From NCBI RefSeq assembly GCF_030816965.1, contig NZ_JAUSYQ010000002.1:3815001-3879000 (forward strand): 64,000 bases of DNA, given 5' to 3'. Shown here one piece after another: positions 27,309 to 34,976 of this stretch. Numbering within the stretch: position 1 is the stretch's first letter; every line of letters begins with the position of its first letter. Source of the DNA: Streptomyces canus (GTDB lineage: Bacteria; Actinomycetota; Actinomycetes; Streptomycetales; Streptomycetaceae). The position numbers and the translations under genes were made by a program. A model generated the notes under the pieces. That model made no database searches, had not been told where the DNA came from, and saw only the letters and a list, made by a program, of their open reading frames with translations.

Positions 27309-27677
27309 ATGGCGGAGCCCACGCCGCGTCGGAACGAACCGCGGCTGCGCCCCGCGCCCCTGCTGTTCGAGCCCGCACAGGTGGCCGACGACCCGGAGCA
27401 CTTCTTCGACCTCGAGTCGATGGACGACCCGCGCGCGCTGCTGAGCCGGTCCACCGAGCTGGCGCACGCCTTCCGTGCGGCGGCGGACCGTGCCGTGGAG
27501 TTCCAGGCGATGGCGGCGGCGCAGTTGGCCGACCCCAGGCGCTTCGACCGGCTCACGACGGCCGACATCGCCGAGCGCGCGGAGTGGACCGAGGACTACG
27601 CCAAGAAGATGGTCGAGTTCGGCCGGGATCTGCTGCGGGGCGCGGAGGGCGGAGCGGGGCACGCCGACCCCGTGTGA
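27309..27677 (+). CDS. Small conserved acidic hypothetical protein
   Basis: 122 residues, cytoplasmic. A basic start (PTPRRNEPRLRPAP) is followed by an acidic helix-rich body (FFDLESMDDPRALLSRSTEL ... YAKKMVEFGRDLL). ATG at 27309 with GAGGAGG at the right distance. It lies 136 bp after the helicase and could be a separate unit. No domain recognised. Confidence 0.65.
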   Translation: MAEPTPRRNEPRLRPAPLLFEPAQVADDPEHFFDLESMDDPRALLSRSTELAHAFRAAADRAVEFQAMAAAQLADPRRFDRLTTADIAERAEWTEDYAKKMVEFGRDLLRGAEGGAGHADPV

Positions 27678-27724
27678 GCCACGGGCACCGCCCTCGCCGC
27701 CGCGCCATAGCCGCCGAAACAATC

Positions 27725-27740
27725 CCTGGCATATGCCAGG
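27725..27740. promoter_or_regulatory. 16-bp perfect palindrome CCTGGCATATGCCAGG
   Basis: A perfect dyad 90-105 bp upstream of the ATG at 27830 and 48 bp after the preceding stop. It looks like an operator half-site pair. The related sequence CTGGCATGTGCCAG occurs at 42058-42071, so the two may bind the same regulator. The regulator is not known. Confidence 0.4.
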
Positions 27741-27829
27741 CAGGCAAGATACCCCTCCTCGGCCCCTCCTGTCCCGATTTTCCGCAACCCTGTGGAACGG
27801 CCTGCTCACGCCCGGTAGATGTAGGTGGC

Positions 27830-28420
27830 ATGAGCACTCGCGACGAACCGCTCTCCGACACACGCTTCGACGTCTCCGGCGTCACCGCGGAGGGAGCCGC
27901 CTGGCTCGCCTCGGCGGGCACGTACCCGCGCAGCACCCTCGCGCTGTGGGAGGAGCGCCCCGCGGCCCCGGTCGTTCTGCCCTGCGGCACCGCCTTCGAC
28001 GTGGTGAGCGCCCCCGCGATCTTCGGACGCCGGATGCTCGACCGGCTCTGGGAGGAGGGGCCGGGCTCGGGGCCGGTGGCGACACTCCGGGCGCGAATGC
28101 TGCTGTTCGCGGCGCCCGGCACGGCTCAGCGGCTGCCGTCGCTGTTGCGGTGGGAGGAGATCGGCCGTACGGCCGCGATCCCGCCGCTGCTGTGCCACGG
28201 CATCGGCGACGCGGTCACCGTCCCGGCCCCGCTGAGCGCCCCGGAATCCACGCCGACCTCCCGCTGGCTGGTCGCCCCCGACACCCGCCACCCCTGGCTG
28301 CCGGGCCCGGAAATCCTGCTCTGGGCGGCGGTACGAGCGGCTCGCGCCGCCGTGCGGATATCGATTTTTCCCCCCGCCGATCAGGATGCTAAGGTCTACG
28401 ACGTCAGCAGGCGCCGCTAG
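27830..28420 (+). CDS. Prim-pol-like short protein ending inside a tRNA gene
   Basis: 196 residues from the ATG at 27830. The core GTAFDVVSAPAIFGRRMLDRL ... RMLLFAAPGTAQRLPSLLRW parallels the protein at 19290-19682. Both look like shortened bifunctional primase/polymerase-type domains without obvious catalytic acids. The C-terminus PPADQDAKVYDVSRRR is encoded partly by the tRNA-Lys acceptor region. The TAG stop (28418-28420) lies within the first ten bases of the tRNA, so transcription of this gene may lead into it. Confidence 0.65.
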   Translation: MSTRDEPLSDTRFDVSGVTAEGAAWLASAGTYPRSTLALWEERPAAPVVLPCGTAFDVVSAPAIFGRRMLDRLWEEGPGSGPVATLRARMLLFAAPGTAQRLPSLLRWEEIGRTAAIPPLLCHGIGDAVTVPAPLSAPESTPTSRWLVAPDTRHPWLPGPEILLWAAVRAARAAVRISIFPPADQDAKVYDVSRRR

Positions 28421-28484
28421 CTCAGTTGGTTAGAGCAGCTGACTCTTAATCAGCGGGTCCGGGGTTCGAGTCCCTGGCGGCGCA
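28411..28484 (+). tRNA. tRNA-Lys(CTT), copy 1
   Basis: 74 nt with the full cloverleaf: acceptor stem GCGCCGC/GCGGCGC, D arm, anticodon CTT in GACTCTTAATC, T arm GGGGTTCGAGTCCC, and discriminator A at 28484. CCA is not encoded. The sequence is identical to copies 2 and 3. Its first ten bases overlap the 3' end of the preceding CDS. Confidence 0.97.
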
Positions 28485-28491
28485 CAGACAG

Positions 28492-28528
28492 TGAAGGCCT
28501 CTCGCAACTGCGGGGGGCCTTCATTCTT
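28492..28528 (+). terminator. Terminator after tRNA-Lys copy 1
   Basis: TGAAGGCC (28492-28499) pairs with GGCCTTCA (28516-28523), followed by TTCTT. It lies eight bases after the tRNA end. Confidence 0.7.
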
Positions 28529-28554
28529 GACGGCACCGCAGGGCGGCCGGGGGT

Positions 28555-28618
28555 CCGGGGGTCGCCCCCTGGAAGATGCAGCATCAGCGGGTCCGGGGTT
28601 CGAGTCCCTGGCGGCGCA
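28555..28618 (+). repeat. GC hairpin plus 36-nt copy of the tRNA-Lys 3' half (copy 1)
   Basis: The hairpin CCGGGGG-TCG-CCCCCTGG (28555-28572) is followed by GGAAGATGCAGC-like sequence. An exact 36-nt copy of the tRNA-Lys 3' half (from ATCAGCGGG to the discriminator A) sits at 28583-28618. There is no acceptor 5' strand, D arm or anticodon, so it cannot be a tRNA. A strong hairpin follows. The same layout recurs after copies 2 and 3. Confidence 0.85.
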
Positions 28619-28622
28619 CGAT

Positions 28623-28677
28623 GTCGAGGGCGAGGCGTGTTCGCGGAAAGCGCGAACCGGCCTCGCCCTCGACGTTT
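28623..28677 (+). terminator. Strong terminator hairpin after tRNA half 1
   Basis: A 14-bp perfect stem (GTCGAGGGCGAGGC at 28623-28636 with GCCTCGCCCTCGAC at 28660-28673), with an inner small hairpin and a short GTTTC tail. It could also end the protease gene on the other strand. No further feature is seen up to 28752. Confidence 0.8.
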
Positions 28678-28752
28678 CTGCGCGGCTGCGCCGCGCGTTG
28701 TGGGGGCTCCGCCACCCACACCCCGTGGCCCACCGCGCCGTCGGCCGGGAAG

Positions 28753-30042
28753 TCACCCGAGCGCGATCTCCACGTGCCACGCCCCGGTGGCCGTTCGTCC
28801 GGTCACCTTCACGCGTACGTGCTCGCCCGGGACCGTGAAGGTCTCGCCGATGTCGACGGGGGCGTCCGCGAGGGGTGGGTAGACGGAGTTCTCCCAGCAG
28901 GCCTCGGTACGGGGGTGGGCGTCGATCACCTGGATCGGGCCGCCGCCGGACGCGGCGCCGCTGTGGACGCGGTAGATCAGTACACCCTGCCGGCAGGCCG
29001 CCGCGTCGTCGCCCATCGCCGCGCGTCCCTCGAAGGCGAGCGCACTGTCGGCCCCGGTACGCACGACCGCGAGCTTGGTGCCGCGACCGGGCCCGAAGAT
29101 CCCGGCGTTGCCAGGACCGGCCCCCAGCGGCTCCAGCGTCAGCCGCGTCGGTTTCGGCCCCCGTACGCACACCACCTGCCGCCGCTCCAGCCAGCCCAGC
29201 TTCCACTTGTGCCAGGCGAACAGATCCGGGGCGAGCCCGAACTGGCTGCCCATCAGGTCCCAGTCACCGACATAGGTGTCCCAGTCGCCCTTGCCGTCCA
29301 TCGGCCGGTGGTAGAGATCCGGCAGGTCGAACACATGCCCCGTCTCATGGGCCAGGACCAGGCGGTCCGGCGGGTGCTTCTCGAAGACGGTGACCACCCG
29401 GCGGATGTCCGTGCCGTCGGCGCGCAGCGGTACGTCCAGGTTGACGACCTTCGTGGCGTCCGAGTCGACGCCGGGCGCGTCCGGGTCGGCGACGAAGTAG
29501 ACGACGTCATAGCGCGAGAAGTCGACCTGCCCGTCGGCCGCGGCGAGCGCGTCGCGCAGGTAGGCCCCCCGGTCCGCGGCGCTCCAGTCGCGCTGTATGG
29601 CGTAGGCCGTCGACGGGCGCGGCATCCGGATCCAGTGCCGCAGCGGGTGCGGGCGCAGGGTGAAGCGGCCGTAGGAGGCGTGCTGGAAGAAGCGGGTGGT
29701 GGCCGGGAAGTGATCGGCGGCCAGCTGGGCGGGGGCGGTCACCGGCGAGGCGTCCGGGAAGGACAGGAAGACCATGACCGCGTCGAGGGCGCGGGCCGGG
29801 CGCGGATAGGCGGTGTTCCAGGTGTCGAGGCCCTCCGAGTGGTGGGCCTCGGTGCGCTCCAGGGTGCAGGGCTCGGACGAGAAGGGTTCGGCGGCCGAGG
29901 GGCCGGTGACGAGGGAGGTGGAGGCGAGGGCCGCCATGGTGGTGAACACGGCGGCGGTGCTGCGCAGTCGGGGGCGCGGGAGTGTGCGCGGAAACGGGCG
30001 CGGCAACGGGACCTCCGGGAGCGGTTTCACGGGATACCGCAC
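28753..30042 (-). CDS. Secreted M6-like zinc metalloprotease
   Basis: 429 residues, GTG start at 30042. A long basic N-terminal region precedes a hydrophobic signal segment (STAAVFTTMAALASTSLVTG) with cleavage near PSAAEP. The zinc motif reads LAHETGHVFDLPDLY: HExxH plus the downstream DLPDLY, typical of the immune-inhibitor-A (M6) family. WDLMGSQFG follows, as in that family. It is probably exported and degrades extracellular protein. The C-terminal about 150 residues are beta-rich. Confidence 0.82.
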   Translation of the reverse strand: MRYPVKPLPEVPLPRPFPRTLPRPRLRSTAAVFTTMAALASTSLVTGPSAAEPFSSEPCTLERTEAHHSEGLDTWNTAYPRPARALDAVMVFLSFPDASPVTAPAQLAADHFPATTRFFQHASYGRFTLRPHPLRHWIRMPRPSTAYAIQRDWSAADRGAYLRDALAAADGQVDFSRYDVVYFVADPDAPGVDSDATKVVNLDVPLRADGTDIRRVVTVFEKHPPDRLVLAHETGHVFDLPDLYHRPMDGKGDWDTYVGDWDLMGSQFGLAPDLFAWHKWKLGWLERRQVVCVRGPKPTRLTLEPLGAGPGNAGIFGPGRGTKLAVVRTGADSALAFEGRAAMGDDAAACRQGVLIYRVHSGAASGGGPIQVIDAHPRTEACWENSVYPPLADAPVDIGETFTVPGEHVRVKVTGRTATGAWHVEIALG

Positions 30043-30265
30043 CCAGCCTGTGTGGTTTTGCAGTAGTACGCCCTGTTTATCTGCACCGGACGAGTGAGAT
30101 GGCGCGACCTGCCGGACCGGCCGACACCCCCGAATCGCTCACGGAACGTCACAACCGGTCCCAAGACCCAAGAACCCGTCCAGCTGCGGGCAGAAACGAT
30201 CTGCCAGAAGGGGTTGCCGGTCCTCCGGAGTGGGCAATGGCTGGAAGGGCCCGGGGGCAGCCTCT

Positions 30266-30319
30266 ATGATCGGCACACTTTCCTGCGCGGACAGCGATCG
30301 AGTGCACTGCGGGAGCTAG
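30266..30319 (+). CDS. Possible 17-codon leader ORF upstream of cdgA
   Basis: ATG to TAG encodes MIGTLSCADSDRVHCGS. A GGGGG precedes the ATG by about eight bases. The stop lies two bases before the GTG of cdgA and overlaps its GGGAG ribosome-binding site, so ribosomes ending here could re-initiate on cdgA. Nothing outside this arrangement supports expression. Confidence 0.35.
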   Translation: MIGTLSCADSDRVHCGS

Positions 30320-30321
30320 CG

Positions 30322-32136
30322 GTGAACGGAACGTCCGAAGGGCCGGCGCCCGCGGCAGACCCCGACGGGTCGGCCGTAACAGAGAGTGATATCACGACAC
30401 CTGCTCGCACGGAGCCCCCGACGCACCGTGCCGCGTTCGAGGCGGCGCCGCTGGCCATGGCCGTAGTGGACCGCGAGGGCACGGTCGTCGACGCCAATCC
30501 CGCCTTCGGCGAGCTGCTCGGCGCCGTACCGGAGGAGTTGGCCGGGGCCCAGGCCGCCGACCTGGTGGATCTGACCTCGGACGCCCGCACCTGGCATTCC
30601 TACCGCGAGGTGCTGCGCGGCCGGCAGGCGAAGCTGCGCTGCAAGCGGCGGCTCAAGCATCCCGACGGGCACTCGGTGTGGGCGCAGATCACGATCACGC
30701 CGCTGGCCGAAGGCTCCCAGGGGTCCCCCGGCGTCCTGCTGTCCGTCGCCGACATCACGGCCCGTCGTGAACTCCAGGCCCGGCTGCGGCACTTGCAGAT
30801 GCACGACCCGGTGACGCGGCTCCCCAACCGCACGCTGTTCTTCGAGCGGCTGACGGCCGCGCTGGAGCCGGAGTCGTACGAGCAGGGCGGCACGGGCCGG
30901 ATCGGGCTGTGCTATCTGGACCTCGACGGGTTCCAGGCCGTCAACGACACCCTCGGCCACCGGGTCGGCGACCGGCTGCTGGCCGCCGTCGCCGAGCGGC
31001 TCACGCGCTGCGCGGACGAGGCCGGCCAGGGGCGGGCGACCGCTCCCCTGGTGGCGCGGCTGGGCGGTGACGAGTTCGCGCTGCTCGTCGAGGACTCCAC
31101 CGGCACCGAACAGCTCGCCGACCTCGCCGAGTCCCTGCTGAAGGCCGTCCAGGCGCCCTTCGACGTCTCCGGCAACCGGATGTCGGTGTCGGCGTCGATC
31201 GGGGTCGTCGAGCGGCGGGCGGAGGGCACCTCGGCGACGTGTCTGATGCAGGCCGCCGACACCACGCTGTACTGGGCCAAGGCGGACGGCCGGGACCGCT
31301 GGACGCTCTTCGACCCCGAGCGCAACGCCCACCGCATGACGCGCCAGGCCCTGGCCTCCACGCTCCGTCCCGCCATCGAGCGCGGCGAGTTCCAGCTGGA
31401 GTACCAGCCGCTGGTGAGCATGGAGGACGGTCGGTTGCGCGGGGTCGAGGCGCTGGTGCGCTGGAACCACCCGCAGTTCGGGATGCTGACGCCGAATCGG
31501 TTCATCGCACTGGCCGAGGAGGACGGCTCGATCGTCCCGCTCGGCCGCTGGATCCTCGACACCGCCTGCCGCCAGGCCCGTTCATGGCAGCTCGACCACC
31601 CCGACGAGCCGCCGATCTTCGTCAGCGTCAATGTGGCGGTCCGTCAGGTCTGGGACTCCGACCTGGTCGCGGACGTGGCGAAGACCCTCGCGGAGACCGG
31701 CCTGGCGCCCCATCTCCTCCAGCTCGAACTCACCGAGTCGGCGGTGATGGGTTCGGCGGGCCGCCCGCTCCAGGCCCTCCAGGCGCTGAGCGACATGGGC
31801 GTCGGCATCGCGATCGACGACTTCGGCACGGGCTACTCGAACCTCGCCTATCTCAGCCGCCTGCCGGTCTCCGTCCTGAAGCTGGACGGCTCCTTCGTGC
31901 GCGGCTTCCAGTACGAGGGCGAGGGCGTCCCCCCGAACCCGGCCGACGAGGTCGTCGTCGAGGCGATGATCCAGCTCGCCCACCGCCTCGGCCTCACCGT
32001 CACCGCGGAGTGCGTCGAGACCTCGGCCCAGGCCACCCGGCTGCGCCGGATCGGCTGCGACACCGGCCAGGGCTGGCTGTACTCGCGGCCGGTGTCGCCG
32101 GATCGTATCTCCGGGCTGATGGGCGTGAAGGCCTAG
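30322..32136 (+). CDS. cdgA: CdgA-like cyclic-di-GMP protein (PAS-GGDEF-EAL)
   Basis: 604 residues from the GTG at 30322 (GGGAG upstream). PAS domain at about residues 35-150 (FEAAPLAMAVVDREGTVVDA), GGDEF domain with intact GGDEF at 248-252, and EAL domain with EAL at about 376 and DDFGTGYSNL at about 499. Both synthesis and degradation motifs look intact. An RxxD allosteric I-site is absent five residues before GGDEF. No membrane segments. S. coelicolor CdgA has the same architecture and similar location; it is a BldD target that affects development (literature). The 3' end overlaps the convergent LLM gene by four bases. Confidence 0.85.
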   Translation: MNGTSEGPAPAADPDGSAVTESDITTPARTEPPTHRAAFEAAPLAMAVVDREGTVVDANPAFGELLGAVPEELAGAQAADLVDLTSDARTWHSYREVLRGRQAKLRCKRRLKHPDGHSVWAQITITPLAEGSQGSPGVLLSVADITARRELQARLRHLQMHDPVTRLPNRTLFFERLTAALEPESYEQGGTGRIGLCYLDLDGFQAVNDTLGHRVGDRLLAAVAERLTRCADEAGQGRATAPLVARLGGDEFALLVEDSTGTEQLADLAESLLKAVQAPFDVSGNRMSVSASIGVVERRAEGTSATCLMQAADTTLYWAKADGRDRWTLFDPERNAHRMTRQALASTLRPAIERGEFQLEYQPLVSMEDGRLRGVEALVRWNHPQFGMLTPNRFIALAEEDGSIVPLGRWILDTACRQARSWQLDHPDEPPIFVSVNVAVRQVWDSDLVADVAKTLAETGLAPHLLQLELTESAVMGSAGRPLQALQALSDMGVGIAIDDFGTGYSNLAYLSRLPVSVLKLDGSFVRGFQYEGEGVPPNPADEVVVEAMIQLAHRLGLTVTAECVETSAQATRLRRIGCDTGQGWLYSRPVSPDRISGLMGVKA

Positions 32137-33224
32137 CGGGTCGTGGGCAGTCCGTAGGCGTCCGCGACGAGCTCGTAGGAGCGCAGGCGTACGTCACCGC
32201 CGTGCGCGTTGCCCGTGAGCATCAACTCGTCGGCGCCGGTGCGCTTGTGGAGGTCGTCGAGGCCGGAGCGGACCTCGTCGGCGGTGCCGTGGATGACGTT
32301 GGCGTTCCAGGAGCTCGCGAACTCCTCCTCCATCGGGCTGAATTCGTGGGCCTCCGCCTCCTCGGGGGTGGGGACCAGGCCGGGGCGGCCGGTGCGCAGC
32401 CGGATCATGCTGAGCGCGGCGGCGCGGACCTGGCGGCGGGCCTCCTTCTCGTCGTCGGTGGCGAGGGCGGAGACTCCGATGAGGGCGTACGGCTCGTCGA
32501 GGACCGCGGAGGGCCGGAAGGACTCGCGGTACAGGTCCAGGGCCGGGATGGTGTTCTGCGCCGAGAAGTGGTGCGCGAAGGCGAAGGGCAGGCCGAGGGA
32601 GCCGGCCAGCCGGGCGCTGAAGCCGGAGGAGCCCAGCAGCCAGAGCGGCGGGCGGTGCGGGGACTGGACGCCGCCGGGTGAGGTCGCCTGGACGGGGCCG
32701 GGTACGGCGTGGATACGGCGGTAGGGGTGGCCGTCGGGGAAGTCGTCGTCCAGGAAGCGGGTGAGCTCGGCGAGCTGCTCGGGGAAGTCGTCGGCGCCCT
32801 CGTGCAGGCTGTCGGCGCGGCGCAGGGCCGCGGCGGTGGCGCCGTCCGTGCCGGGCGCCCGTCCGAGGCCCAGGTCGATCCGTCCCGGGGCCATCGCCTC
32901 CAGCGTGCCGAACTGCTCCGCGATCACCAGCGGGGCGTGGTTGGGGAGCATGACGCCGCCCGAGCCGAGCCGGATGCGGGTGGTGTGGGCGGCGAGGTGG
33001 GCGAGGATCACCGCGGGGGACGAGGACGCCACGCCCGGCATGGAGTGGTGCTCGGCGACCCAGTAGCGGTGGAAGCCGCGGGACTCGGTGAGCTTGGCGA
33101 TGGCGACGCTGGTGCGCAGGGCGTCGGTGGCCGTGCGTCCGGCGCCGACGGTGACCAGGTCGAGTACCGAGAGAGGTACGGGGGCGGTGCCCTGTGCAGT
33201 ACCTCGGATCTCGTCTTCCGCCAC
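32133..33224 (-). CDS. LLM-class flavin-dependent monooxygenase
   Basis: 363 residues from the GTG at 33224, with AGGAGG nine bases upstream. An upstream ATG at 33245 lacks this signal. Luciferase-like signatures: GFHRYWVAEHHSMPGVASSS and IRLGSGGVMLPNHAPLVIAE, then GLGRAPGTDGAT. The family oxidises small molecules with FMNH2; the substrate is unknown. It shares the CTAG at 32133-32136 with the cdgA stop, tail to tail. Confidence 0.85.
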   Translation of the reverse strand: MAEDEIRGTAQGTAPVPLSVLDLVTVGAGRTATDALRTSVAIAKLTESRGFHRYWVAEHHSMPGVASSSPAVILAHLAAHTTRIRLGSGGVMLPNHAPLVIAEQFGTLEAMAPGRIDLGLGRAPGTDGATAAALRRADSLHEGADDFPEQLAELTRFLDDDFPDGHPYRRIHAVPGPVQATSPGGVQSPHRPPLWLLGSSGFSARLAGSLGLPFAFAHHFSAQNTIPALDLYRESFRPSAVLDEPYALIGVSALATDDEKEARRQVRAAALSMIRLRTGRPGLVPTPEEAEAHEFSPMEEEFASSWNANVIHGTADEVRSGLDDLHKRTGADELMLTGNAHGGDVRLRSYELVADAYGLPTTR

Positions 33225-33416
33225 GGTGGGGTGCCTCCTGCTCATGAGCCGTGCGCTGTCAGTCAGGAGATAACAGGAGAGTGTCCCCGTTTATTCCCGG
33301 ACGGGACCGAGGATTCCTGGAGCGTCGGCTTCCACATCCCGACCTGCGTCGACCGCTTGCCGCACCGGCCCCCGGGTACTCAGAGCGCACAAATCCACAA
33401 TTCGGGAGGGATCGCC

Positions 33417-33677
33417 ATGACGCGAGAGAACCCGTCGCGGCCGTCGGAACTCGGACCGCTCGAACCCGGCACCAGACAGCGCGCCCAGTTGTCCATCCGT
33501 ATCGCCGACATCGCGTGGACCGCGCTGAGTGTCGTCGCCGCCCTGTGGGCGGTCCTGGCCGCCGTCGACGCCGTGCGCGGCACCGGCTCGTGGGCCTACT
33601 GCGCGGTGGCCCTGGTGCTGCTGGCCGTCGGCCTGACGATGCGGTTGCGTGCCGTCCGCCGCCGTGACCGGATGTGA
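33417..33677 (+). CDS. Small two-helix membrane protein
   Basis: 86 residues, ATG with GGGAGG upstream. Two predicted membrane helices (IAWTALSVVAALWAVLAAVDAV and WAYCAVALVLLAVGLTMRL) and a basic C-terminus. It lies 15 bp before the next membrane gene, probably an operon. No family recognised. Confidence 0.65.
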   Translation: MTRENPSRPSELGPLEPGTRQRAQLSIRIADIAWTALSVVAALWAVLAAVDAVRGTGSWAYCAVALVLLAVGLTMRLRAVRRRDRM

Positions 33678-33692
33678 CGGGGGAGGCAGGCC

Positions 33693-34226
33693 GTGGAACG
33701 CGTCAACTCCTTTCTCGGCAAGCACGTGTGGGTCCAGGTCGTCCTGTCCCTCCTGGTCGCGTGCGTCGTGGTCCTGCTGCTGTCCCCGGAGCGCTCGATC
33801 GCCTCCGCCCTGCGGTACGTGGTGTTCGGGTCGGTCGGCGGGATCGGCGTCATGCTCGTCGTGCGGCGCCGGGAGAAGCGGGCCGCCGGAGGCTCCGTGG
33901 ACGGCCTGGTGTCGCTGGACCGGAAGCTGCGCCGGGGAGAGGTCCCCACGGCGCCGCAGGAGCGGCAGGCCATGCGCGACCTGGTCGAGCGGCGTCTGCA
34001 CCGCACCCGCCACCGGGTCGCCGCCCAGGTCGTCCTCGCCGTCCTGTCCTGCGCGGTCGTGGTGCTGACGGCCCTGACCGCGACCCTGCCGCAGACCCTC
34101 GGCATGTTCCTGTTCGCCGCGGTCTTCCTGGGCTGGCTCGTCCTGTACGGAAACCGTCAGCACCGGCGACTGCGCGCCATGCACACGGAACTCACCGCCG
34201 AGGCCGCCCAGGACCGTCGGCGGTGA
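33693..34226 (+). CDS. Four-helix membrane protein of unknown function
   Basis: 177 residues from a GTG at 33693. Helices near residues 12-31 and 41-58 are followed by a charged cytoplasmic loop (RRREKRAAGG ... ERRLHRTRH). Two more helices lie near 112-150. The tail is basic. Paired with the small membrane gene upstream. Function unknown. Confidence 0.65.
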   Translation: MERVNSFLGKHVWVQVVLSLLVACVVVLLLSPERSIASALRYVVFGSVGGIGVMLVVRRREKRAAGGSVDGLVSLDRKLRRGEVPTAPQERQAMRDLVERRLHRTRHRVAAQVVLAVLSCAVVVLTALTATLPQTLGMFLFAAVFLGWLVLYGNRQHRRLRAMHTELTAEAAQDRRR

Positions 34227-34244
34227 ACCCTGAACAGGCGCGTC

Positions 34245-34976
34245 TCACACCTGGACGATCGGCTCCCTGGTGAACAGCGCCCCCAGGGCCGAAGCGTTCA
34301 CCCGGCGGTCCGTCAGCCGCAGCCCCTCCCAGACCGTGACCTGGTTCGCGGTGAGGACCGGTTTGCCGAGCTCCTTCTCCAGGGCCGGGATGTGGCTGGC
34401 CGTGTGGAGGGCCGTGTCCGGGAGGAGCACCGCCTCGGCGTCCGGTGAGTCGGCCTCCCGGGCCAGCGCGAAGACCTCCTCCTCGCCCCAGGTGCCGACC
34501 TCCGCGGCGGTGATGATCCCGGCGCCGCGGACCTGGAGGACCTCGACTCCGCCCGCCCGCAGGAACTCCGCGAACAGGCCCGCCACGTCGTCCGGGTAGG
34601 TCGCCGCGACCGCCACCCGCCCGGCCCCGATCTCCTGGGCCGCGTGCACGAAGGCGAACGACGTCGAGGACGCGGGCATGCCGGCCGCGAGGGCGAGGGT
34701 GCGCACCTGCTCGTGGGCGCCCTCCCAGCCGTAGACGAAACTGCCGCTGGTGCAGGCCCAGACGACGGACTCGGCGCCCGACATGCGCAGTCCCTCGACG
34801 CCCGCGGCGAGCCGTTCGGCCGAGCCCATCTCCAGGAGGGCGTCCACGCGGTGCGCGTCGGTGCCGATGTCGGTGTGGACGACGTCCAGGCGGATGTCGC
34901 TGCCCAGGAGCTGTTCGATGCGCGGATAGTCGTCCTCGGCGGAGTGGCCCGGGTAGAGGAATCCGAGAGCGGTCAT
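34245..34976 (-). CDS. EutA/Asp-Glu-racemase-like protein with a single catalytic cysteine
   Basis: 243 residues. The first active-site motif VVWACTSGSF supplies Cys75. The second active-site cysteine of maleate isomerases and racemases is replaced: LLPDTALHTASH has Asp187 where the neighbour has Cys194. This one-cysteine pattern recalls arylmalonate decarboxylase-type enzymes and EutA of ectoine utilisation. It is coupled by ATGA to the upstream paralogue. Probably acts in the catabolic pathway served by the EhuBCDA importer 4 kb away. Confidence 0.78.
   Translation of the reverse strand: MTALGFLYPGHSAEDDYPRIEQLLGSDIRLDVVHTDIGTDAHRVDALLEMGSAERLAAGVEGLRMSGAESVVWACTSGSFVYGWEGAHEQVRTLALAAGMPASSTSFAFVHAAQEIGAGRVAVAATYPDDVAGLFAEFLRAGGVEVLQVRGAGIITAAEVGTWGEEEVFALAREADSPDAEAVLLPDTALHTASHIPALEKELGKPVLTANQVTVWEGLRLTDRRVNASALGALFTREPIVQV

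Noticed and set aside
28430..29206. Long minus-strand frame with PGTRTPDPL-like sequence near tRNA copy 1
   Set aside because: The sequence is antisense tRNA and tRNA-half DNA plus the shadow of the protease gene; no ribosome-binding site or family.
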